In this document: positions 54,932 through 64,000 of the stretch, in pieces
How positions within the stretch are numbered: position 1 is the first letter of the stretch
Layout of the letters: every line of letters starts with the position of its first letter
DNA from: Allodiplogaster sudhausi
Lineage: Eukaryota > Nematoda > Chromadorea > Rhabditida > Diplogasteridae
Direction: 5' to 3'
NCBI GenBank assembly: GCA_945643635.1
Contig: CALZFC010000095.1
Location: forward strand, 1,263,501-1,327,500
DNA length: 64,000 bases
The notes under the pieces: model-generated
Databases searched by the model: none
The model's input: the letters and a program-made list of their open reading frames with translations, nothing else
What the model was told of the DNA's origin: nothing
Program-made: the position numbers and the translations under genes

Positions 54932-56977
54932 GCTCTCTCTCCCTCTCTCTCTCTCTATCTATCTCTCCCTCTCCAACCTTGCCCAGATCCGAGTCCTCTC
55001 CGAGCTTCTTGCCGTATTTCGTCATGGTCTCCGAGAGGAGTCCCTCTGTCTGCGGGTACGGAGACGTCTGCGTCGTTCCTCGCACCTTGGAGATGGCTCC
55101 CATCGTCGCCATCTTGGCGCGGGTGGCTACAAATTTGAATTTGGCGCCAAAATAAAATTTGAATTTAGCGCCAATTAAAATATCTTCTTTTAAACATGTC
55201 CATAGATCGTTAAAATAAAAATAATTAATTAACCAGGCTTTTTTAATTATAATTAATTAATAATTAATTCAATTGAAAAACAACTAGTGCTTAAACATAA
55301 AATACGTATTTTGATCGTAAGTATATAATAAATAGAACAATTACACTATCGATTCCCGATAATATATAATTTCCCCTTCCTCCACCTCTACACTTATGAT
55401 TTATACTTCCATTTATAAATAACTAAATTTTCTATGTATAGTGCATCGCAATCTTTCGCACAATTGTAGAGAGATATGCAGTTTTTATTCTTGTAAATTG
55501 AGCGATTTCAGTCGTGTATTTTTGCCGTTAATAATAAAAGTTCTTATAACCTAAGATAAATAAAAGTTAATAAACACCTTGTTTCTGACGTTTCGCGCGT
55601 CTTTTACAGCGTTTTTGCTTTGTTTTGCTTGGTTTGCACTGGAATTCGAGTACGCTCATTACTAAGCGAACTTCTGTAATATAAAGGGAGCACGAAACTA
55701 ATTATGCACTTATTTAAACGTTCCTTAATTTGCAAATATCGCATCTCTCTCTACAAAGAGAATGCTTTCTCGCCCCAAAACAGCTCTAATTCAAGCTGGG
55801 TTTACACTCTTTTTAACAAGTGACTATATTGAAGATAGCTTTCTTGCCTAGAGAAGCTCCACTGTTGTGTGAAGTAATGCATTATATTCTGGCGGCGCCC
55901 TAGAGACAGAGTGAGGGTGAGACAGAGACAGCAAAAGAAAAAAAAGACTTTGTAAGCTCAGCACCAAGGTATTGTGGGGTCGTCCAAGCCGATTTTTGCC
56001 AACGCTTGATGAGCATACATCTACCTTTCAAATACGCCTAGCAAATATGGCAGTGATGAAAAGAGCGAAAAAAGAGAGACTTGAGAACCATTAAAATGAT
56101 GAAAGAGATTTACTGTAATTATTTAAGCGAAAATACAAATAAATGAATCATTATATTATTTTAATTTTTTAATTTTTAAACTTTTTTTTCCATTTTACGG
56201 CCCGGATTCTAACCCGGATTCGGCTGTAGGTATTCATTGACGCCAGCAACGAGATTCGTGATCATCTCGCATGTCGTGTCCACTTTCTGCAATCATTTTT
56301 TTTCGTGGTTGATAATAATTAATTTTCATTTTTCTTCAATAATTAAATTAAAACACTAGGTATTTATTATAAGTAAGATTAATTTATATTTTAAATTATA
56401 AACTTTAAGAAGTCATTTTTTAAATGATACATTTGAGACAATTATTCGAGTGAATAAAATGGAAATAGGGATAAAAATTCAATTTCAAATATATAGGCAG
56501 ATAAAAAAAAATAAAATTAAAAAAATTATCGCTGACCCTCTCCATTTCGTTGTACTCGTCATCCAGCTTGGTGGCCTCGGCCGCACCCATCGTCTCGCTC
56601 AGGTACTGAAATGGGTACTGTATCAAGTGAATTACGTAAATAGATTTTGGAGGGGGGGGGGGGAAATTACTCATCTTTTCAAGAATAACATTATAAATAT
56701 TAGAATAGTAAAATGCCGGAAAAATAGTTTCTTTCCAAAATTATCCAAGAAAAAAGCCCCAGGAGGAATGAGCGCGGCGACGTATAAAGAACAACAACTA
56801 TATGAAGTTCTTGTCGCACTATGCGCCAAATTTGTGTGAAATAAATATATAACAAAATAAATCATGTAAAAGAGTAGAAAAAATAAAACAAAAAGAAAAA
56901 AGTGAAGTAAACAAATATAGTATAAATCTGACCTGGTTAGCCTTGTTGAACTGCTTGCGCAGCCCGGAGAGCGACAT
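52101..56977 (-). CDS. unc-57: Endophilin A (N-BAR plus SH3), canonical, UNC-57-like
   Basis: Twelve exons (56977-56933, 56605-56537, 56286-56214, 55126-54978, 54747-54619, 54350-54284, 54087-54002, 53877-53774, 53339-53262, 52990-52830, 52444-52377, 52220-52101) join in perfect phase to 382 residues, close to other worm and animal endophilins. The N-terminal amphipathic helix is [20 protein letters not shown]. The BAR domain follows to about residue 240 ([75 protein letters not shown]). The linker at about 241-320 is Pro/Gly/Ala-rich. The SH3 (321-382) has [30 protein letters not shown]. Endophilin bends membrane at synaptic endocytic sites and recruits synaptojanin and dynamin through SH3. 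Introns carry GA repeats on the sense strand. This copy is taken as the parent of L, M and N. Confidence 0.92.
53370..53765. repeat. GA block switching to CT blocks in endophilin introns
   Basis: GA-rich with CAGAGA variants at 53380-53510, then CT-rich at 53625-53762. Further CT tracts lie at 52455-52828, 53925-53985 and 54835-54970. Confidence 0.9.
54150..54210. repeat. AT / AAT mixed microsatellite
   Basis: TATATATATA flanking AATAATAATAATA and TTATTATTATTA runs in an endophilin intron, partly self-complementary. Confidence 0.85.
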
Positions 56978-57512
56978 GGTTGGGCGGCTGGCTCTTTCTT
57001 TCTGCTCTTCTCTTCAAAGCCGTCAACCGACTTTCGTTCCTGAAAATATGAGGAAATAACTTTAAAAATTGTATTCAATTAGATAATGGAATAAACAATT
57101 TTCCTTATTTTCATGTCAACAAACTATGTATAAAAAAACTAGCAATTATCAAGGAATATGTTGTATATAGGGCGGCAAGTTTGTAGTGGAAATAACAGCT
57201 TTGTGACGAAATACGGAGGAAATGAGAGAAAGAAAATGAAGAGATATTGTAAGAGAAAAGGATGCAAAATATAGGAATACATCAAGGGATAAAAGGATGA
57301 CGAGGGATACATAGCCAGGAAGAGACGGCAGAGAAAAAAGAAACAGAGAAAAAAAGAAGCAGAATATATGAGAAATCTTCGTAGGGAACAGCAATCTACA
57401 AAGGGGGGGGGGGGAGTTGAGATATATTCCAGAATATGTCCAATAAGTGTGTGGAAAGCAAAGCGCTTCTGCTTTCTTCTAGTTTCTCTCACCCTTTCAC
57501 TGCGATTCTCTT

Positions 57513-57547
<35 letters not shown>

Positions 57548-57686
57548 ATTCTCAAAGACAAAGCGGATGTGCCTACTGCCGCATGGATAACAGCGTGCAA
57601 ACATGGGCCACAGCGCAATATTGGACAGCGGTGCATTTGAAGGAAAAGCCTAGAGGGAGCAAAAAGAGAAATGAGAGACAGAGTGC

Positions 57687-57724
<38 letters not shown>

Positions 57725-58439
57725 GAGAGCGAGAGAGAGCGAGAGAGAGAGGGATAGGGAGAAAGAACACGCGAGAGAGAGAGGCAGCGAGAAAGAAAGA
57801 GAGCACGAGAACAAGTTGAAATCAGCGGAATAGAGGCATTGAAGATTGGCAGAGATAAGCAGAGAAAACAAACAGGAAAAATCGAAGGAGAAGAAGAAAA
57901 AGGCAAACAAAGGAAATATTTCGTGGCAAAAGCGAGAAGGCAGAGACACAAAGAGAGCGAGAGAAGGGAGAGAGAGAGAGACAGCGAGAGAAGGGAGAGA
58001 GAGAGAGAGTGGAAGAGAGAAAGAGGGATGAGGAACAAAGAGGTTCGATAAGGCTGCATGTGATGCGAAGATAAAGAATGTGACGAAGGAAAAAAAAGTT
58101 CAAAGGACTGCTGCCGGAGGCTGTGAAAGTTCGACTGGAAGAGCGAGATGAGAGAGAGAGCGGGAGAGAGAGAGAGAGTGAGAGAGAGAAAGAGATTTTC
58201 ACTGGCAAATCAAATCGAATATGGCCATAAGGATTATGCTCACATTTCCAAGTTCTCACAAACTAGAACTAAAAGGGCTGAAGTAGAACAGAATAACCGG
58301 GGAATAGTGCAGCGTGCTGAAGTTTTAAGAAAGAAAGAAAAACACAAATGAAAGGCGACTAGTGAATAATTGCACTTGATGATTAACGTTTCAATGGCGC
58401 AAGCGGGTGAAACAACGAGTGGAAAGAGGGTGAAATGGG

Positions 58440-58497
<58 letters not shown>

Positions 58498-58893
58498 GGG
58501 GAGATAAATGGCGGAGCTAAAGCAGGTGTGAGAAAAAAACAACGTACATTTTTGCAGATATTGCACAAATCAGTACAAAACAAAAAAATTATCGATTTTT
58601 TTTAGTTTGCACTATCATATTTCAACATTTGCGCCAGAGACGGTATTACGGCATGGTTGAACTGAATAAGTAGATGCTTCTTCATTCACCAAGTGGCTAA
58701 GGAAGTGGTTTAGTGGAATGAAGTGGGTGGCTTATGAGTGGGTAACCGGAGAAGGGAATGGAGAGTGGGAAGAGAGAGAGAGAGAGAGGGTGAGAGAGAA
58801 TGAGAGAGAAAATTAGAGAGAGAGAGAAAGAATGAGAGAGCGAGAGAGAGAATGAAAGAGAGAGAATGAGAGAGAGAGAATGAGAGAGAGAAG

Positions 58894-58933
<40 letters not shown>

Positions 58934-59833
58934 TAGAGAGAGGGGGAGATAAATGGCGGAGCTAAAGCAGGTGTGAGCACTTTTTGCCACCTTTTTTCCC
59001 TTGCCCCCACGCCCTAGAAAAGTAGCAGCCGCGGAATAAGGGCATCAGTGTTCGATGATATCAGGCCAGAGAATACAGATCGAGGTACGGGGCAGAAGAT
59101 CTGGATTGAGAGAGATGGAGAGAGAGAGAGGGAGAGAGAGAGGGCGAGAGAGAGAGGGAGAGAGAGAGGGCGAGAGAGAGAGAGGGAGAGACAGATAGAG
59201 GAAAAGATTTATCAAGAAAAAAATATTTATAAAATAAAGAAATACCTATAATCCAAAAAAATATATACTTAAAAAAGCTATAATTAATATTTTGTCTAAT
59301 GACGCTTCTTCAAGAAGCTTCACTCTCATTCCAGAATACTGGGCGGAGCGTTCCTCGCTCTGGGATCAAAGCGGCTAAGACAACATACGTACTGAGAGTT
59401 TCAGGATAGAGAGAGAGAGAGAGAACGAGGAAAATAGATAGAGAGAGACGAAGAGAGAGAAAGAGGCAGAGGGTGAGACAAATAGATAGAGGACGAGGGA
59501 TAGTAAAAGAAGCAGAAGCTAAATATACGAAAAGCTGCTGGGATAAAGGCATGGGAGGAGGTTTACGAGAGAGAGACAGAGAGAGAGACAGAGAGAGAGA
59601 AACAGAGAAAAAGGGGAATTAGAGAAAAATAGTGCTTAGGATGGAAAGGGAAGGCGTGGCTTCCCACACAAGGCGAAAAAGGCCATCCTCCTCCCTCGCT
59701 CCTCTTACCGGGTCAATAGAAGACGCGGGCGCAGAAAAGAAGCAAAAAAAGAAGTGAAGAGAGAGTGGAAAAGAAGGAAAGAGAGAGAGGGAAAGAGAGA
59801 GAAAGAGAGAGCGAGAGAAAGTTAGACAGAGAG

Positions 59834-59869
<36 letters not shown>

Positions 59870-60073
59870 CCAGAATGATAGACCTGCAGAGATTAACCAG
59901 AGAGTATAGAAGCACTTATCTGACAATGAGAAAGATAAGAGCGTGAAGCGGAGAAATAGAGGAAGGGAGAGTGAGATTAAGAGACAGACAGCCAGCGAGA
60001 GAGAGAGAGAAAGATAGAGAGAGCAGAAAAGCTGCTGCGCACTGCTCTCGGCAAGCGCTTTTATCCCCAAAGG

Positions 60074-60111
<38 letters not shown>

Positions 60112-60154
60112 CTCCCTCTCTCTCCTCTATCTCGTCATACTCTCCTTCCCTCTG

Positions 60155-60194
<40 letters not shown>

Positions 60195-61071
60195 ACTTCC
60201 TTTCCTTTGCTTTTTTCGCCCTCTTCTCCAGTAAAAGCTTCTAGTCCGGGAAAGAGCGTGAGGCGATGGCAATAGAAGGAGCATACATCAAACGCGCGAT
60301 TGTGGGTGGAGGGCCGCGGGGTTCCTATATTTTACTAGGCTTAAGATTCGAAAGGGGGCGGGGCCAAGGGTTAAGCTTAAATCCTCAATTTGAGAGACAT
60401 TTATGCCCCCTAATTACGAGAAATGATATAAGCAACTTTGAAAAATCGATCTTCAAAACTTTGATATAAAGAATTTGCCCAACTAAGAATTTTACTACTC
60501 CATAATACAAATTTACAAGTCAATATCACGCGTGAAATCTTCACCCAAAATAAAATTTTGAATTTATTTACTCGGAAAAATAAGGCAATTATTTTGCCAA
60601 AAGGTTTTTTGTGTGTTGCGTGCTGCTCCTTCACGCCTTTGCTCACTCCCTAGCTATTGTAAATATCGCTTCCATTCTTCTTCGAGACCTAAAACCCGGC
60701 CCACCTTTTCTTCGCTCTCGCTTTCGCTCTCTCTCTCGCTCTCCCACTCTCTCTCTCTCCCACTCTCTCTCTCTCACGCTCTCCCTCTCTCTCTCTCTTT
60801 CTCTCTCTCAAAATCTGGGCCAGTTGCCGCCGCTCTTGCCAGAGACCCTCCAAAGGGCGCATACTTGATCGACTTCGGCATATGCGAGAAGGCTAGAAAA
60901 GCCGTGGAAGGGGAAAGCTGTCCGTCTCCATCTCTTTTCGCTCTTTTTCTCTACTTCTCTCCATCTCTCCTTCTCTCTATCTCTACTTTTCTCTCTCCAT
61001 TTCGCAAAGCCACCGGGATATTCTTCCAAGCTGGGACCGAACGCGAAAAAAAGGCTAGTAGAGAGTGGTAT

Positions 61072-61102
<31 letters not shown>

Positions 61103-61325
61103 CAGAGAGAGAGAGAGAGAGCGCGCGAGAGAGAGAGAGGCTGAAAAGAAAACAACTGCGTTATCCGAGAATATCCCCTTCCCGTCGCAATCCGCGGGAG
61201 ATATCCAAGCCTTTGGCTTATTTGGCAGCAGCGTGAGATTGGGCGGCGCAAATTGGCAATTAGCTAACAGCTCGCGGCTGGAGTCAGTGGAGATTACATG
61301 GAAATGGGACAAACAAAAAGGGCCT

Positions 61326-61368
<43 letters not shown>

Positions 61369-61419
61369 AAGACATGTGACAGAGTTAGAGAAAAATTTAG
61401 AGAGCGAGAAAGAGAGAGC

Positions 61420-61459
<40 letters not shown>

Positions 61460-61626
61460 GAGAGCGTAGAGAGAGAAAGAAAGTTTGAGGTTTTTTTTAA
61501 TTAGCACTAAAATAGCATTAGATAATTAAAAAAAAGCACTTCAAACAACTAAATAATTTTCAGGCAGTATTTTAAACCGCTAGAATTGGCGGGACAAGGG
61601 ATAGAGAGAGAAAGGGAGAAAGAGAC

Positions 61627-61659
<33 letters not shown>

Positions 61660-62247
61660 AATAGGCAGCGAAAGAGGGAGAGAGGGACAGAGAAATAGAA
61701 TGACAAATAAAGGGATCAGAATAGCGTTTCTAATCCCGTTACACGAAGGACGTGACGTTCCCGTTAGAAGGCAGTAAATATTTACGTATTCTTTTGTCTC
61801 TATAAATACTTCTCTAATATGACGTCACGAATAAAAAAAAACTAAAGACAAATTAATAAGATGCATATTCTGAATAGCGCATGGAATTTCAGTGGGCGAG
61901 TCTATGAAAGGATAATCTCTACTTGTAATATTCATCGTTATTCTTTCATAGAAAAAGGAAACATGAAACGAGAAACCATGCGGCAGCGTGAAGTGTGAAA
62001 TTGAATGAGCACGAAAAAGTGTGCGGCAGATGCGCAGCAATAAGAGGAGGAGGAGGACTGTCAAGTGGCACAAATTAGCTTCTTTTCATCAGCTCAAATA
62101 ACAAAGGACATGGGGGGGCGGAAATTGAAGAGAGAAAAAACCACCCTCGTGGGTAGGAGAGCGAGAGTCAGAGAGAGAGAGAGAGGGAGAGAGAGAGAGA
62201 AAGAGAGAGAGAGTGAGTGAGCGAGAGAGAGAAAGAAAGATGGAAAG

Positions 62248-62279
<32 letters not shown>

Positions 62280-63600
62280 TAAGAGGCAGAAAGAATAATG
62301 AGTTGGAGAGCGCTGAAGAGAAAGAGCATTATTAACACGAAAAAAACAAAAGATGCGACAAGAGATAGGCAAGCGAAAGAGAGCGTTTAGTCTCTCTCTC
62401 TGTCTCTCTCTCTCTCTCTTTCTCTCTCTCTCCCTCTCTTTCTCACTCTCTCTCTCTCTCTCTTCTCACTCTCTCTCTCTCTCTCTTTCACTCTCCCTCT
62501 TTTTCTCACTCTCGCGCTCTAAACCGATTCTTAGTCATTCTCTTTCTTCTTACTCATCTCAAAGTCTTCATCAAAATGTCGCAAGCCTGGGGAAACAGTC
62601 CGAGTGAGTCAGAGCAGGAACGCTTGATGTGCTCCAGTTTGCCTTTTGGGATGGGGGAGGAAGAGAGCGAGTCAGAGAGGGAGAGAGAGGGAGAGAGACA
62701 GAGAGAGAGACAGAGAGACAGAGAGAGAGAGACAGAGATAGATAGAGAGAGAGAAGAGAGAGAAAGAGAGAGAGAGACAGAGAGTGAGAGAGATGGTCGG
62801 AAGAGTTCATGTGTTGCGCCGGAAACGCTCTGATTGCGACCGTGGTGGAACATGGGAGACGGAGAGAGAGATAGAGAATGGGGAGGAAGAGCAAAGAGGA
62901 GTTAGAATGGGATAGACAAAGTAGGATAGGTGACAGCTGCGAGAGAGACAGAGAGAGTGAGAGAGACAGAGACAGAGAGAGAGAGAGATAGAGAGAGAGA
63001 CAGAGAGAGACGGAGAGAGAGAGCAGAGATGAGAAAGCAGAGATATCGAGAGAATGAGAAGAGGACAACATTATAGTTCAGACAGCGGAGAGAAGATTCG
63101 ACGGTAAACGAAAGAGCAAGGGAGTGGATGGAGCCAGATAGACGAGGGGATGACACGGGGAAAAAGTAGCAGGAAAAACGAGCGGCACCAAGTGACCTGA
63201 CTGGCCAGTGTTGAGAGATCGATGGAGTTGAAGTGAGGGGAGGAGAGAGCGAGAGAGAGAGATAGAGCGAGAGAGAGACAGAGAGAGACAGACAGAGAGA
63301 TAGAGAGAGTGAGTGAGAGAGATGGAGAGAGATAGAGTTAGACAAAAGATACTTGATAAACAAAGAACATGTGGTGAAGAGAACGTGCATTGAAAGTGGT
63401 CTCTCTCTCCATCTCTCTCACTTAAGCTATCTCTCTCTCTCTTTCTCTCTCTCTCAATCTCTCTATTTCTCTCCCGCTCTCACTCTCTCTCGCCAATCGA
63501 ACCTGTGTATCTATGAGTCATAATAAACAGAACGCGCCCTGACAATGAATGAAAGGAACGGATCTACGAGTGCGGTTGTTGATAAACTGAAGGGAGATGC

Positions 63601-63641
<41 letters not shown>

Positions 63642-64000
63642 AAAGAAGATAAGCAGAGAACGAAAGACAGAGAGAGAAAGAGAGAGAGAGAGAAGCAGAC
63701 ATAAAAACAAGGGCCGACAATGAGTCCTTCTCTGACGTGCCAGGCACATTCCGATTTAATGCAATTCACGTAGAGTTGCATGAATGGACAATTCCAATAA
63801 GATCCATCGAAACAACATGAATCAGCTGATTCGATTGCTCAATGAAAGACAGTGGGGGCATGCGGGGAAATGGAAGTGGAAGTGGTCACGGGGTTCTACT
63901 CTCTCTTTCTCTTCCTCTCTCTCTCTCCCTCTCTATCCTTCTCTCTTCCCCTCTCTCTCTCTTCTTCTTATCTCTCTCTCTCTCTCTTCCTCTCTCTCTC
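56978..64000. repeat. About 7 kb of purine/pyrimidine microsatellite blocks, no gene seen
   Basis: Plus-strand GA-rich blocks: about 57670-57830, 57950-58200, 58440-58500, 58765-58945, 59105-59200, 59400-59600, 59755-59870, 61070-61140, 61325-61480, 61600-61700, 62160-62280, 62660-62790, 62940-63030, 63240-63340, 63600-63700. CT-rich blocks: 57510-57550, 60075-60190, 60715-60810, 60930-61000, 62390-62520, 63400-63495, 63895-64000. Long Ser/Leu or Arg/Glu open frames here are repeat translations. Unique stretches between the blocks show no exon chain, signal peptide or known motif. The first few hundred bases must hold the endophilin promoter. A poly-G run lies near 57402. Confidence 0.8.

Noticed and set aside
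57139..63781. Long Ser/Leu-rich and Arg/Glu-rich open frames (up to 306 residues)
   Set aside because: They are translations of CT or GA repeats, change with frame, and show no exon structure.
1..64000. tRNA, rRNA and other structured RNA genes
   Set aside because: I scanned by eye for tRNA A and B box patterns and found no convincing cloverleaf; a tRNAscan-SE run would settle it.

Overview
The window looks like a chromosomal segment of a nematode, most plausibly a diplogastrid (Pristionchus-like). Grounds: very short introns (many of 42-50 bases) with GT...TTTCAG borders, spliced GH5 cellulase genes of the kind known from diplogastrids and some other nematodes, an endophilin gene resembling UNC-57, thrombospondin type 1 (TSP1) proteins, a worm-type receptor tyrosine phosphatase and very dense (GA)n/(CT)n microsatellites. 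The genus is an inference. Exon models were joined by hand from splice consensus and reading-frame phase.

Region 1 (0-25 kb) is a young, rearranged array of secreted-protein genes. It holds a Thr-rich secreted gene (545-) with an inverted copy (17117-16690), a small membrane-protein gene (4356-2685), two nearly identical GH5 cellulases (6681-7757 and 19797-20875), four copies or remnants of a TSP1 exon, three copies of an unrecognised multi-exon gene X, and two SCPEP1-like serine carboxypeptidase copies. Both carboxypeptidase copies are broken, by different lesions. A LINE endonuclease fragment (11125-11530) and a 1069-bp inverted-repeat transposon (23641-24709) sit at rearrangement junctions.

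Region 2 (25-39 kb) has an inverted duplication (about 25.0-26.9 kb against 31.7-33.7 kb) around a receptor-type tyrosine phosphatase gene (31.8-28.0 kb, minus) that carries several frame lesions. It is followed by a GNAT acetyltransferase (34.0-35.8 kb, plus, one frame break) and an apparently intact TMEM53/DUF829 hydrolase (38.5-36.5 kb, minus).

Region 3 (39-57 kb) is the most striking. A complete canonical endophilin A gene (56977-52101, minus; 12 exons in consistent phase, 382 residues) lies beside three derived endophilin genes. These are a 271-residue form (42366-40479), a 180-residue form without SH3 (45473-43781), and a 433-residue form with two tandem SH3 domains (46004-50123, plus). 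All three lack the N-terminal membrane-inserting helix. Two start with an unfamiliar 74-residue module and the third keeps part of it. Each of the two minus-strand paralogs is followed by a copy of a small unrecognised basic gene, so the pair seems to have duplicated together, perhaps as an operon. The canonical gene and the double-SH3 gene end tail to tail in inverted repeats.

Region 4 (57-64 kb) shows no supportable gene. It is about 7 kb of purine- and pyrimidine-rich microsatellite blocks that switch strand repeatedly.
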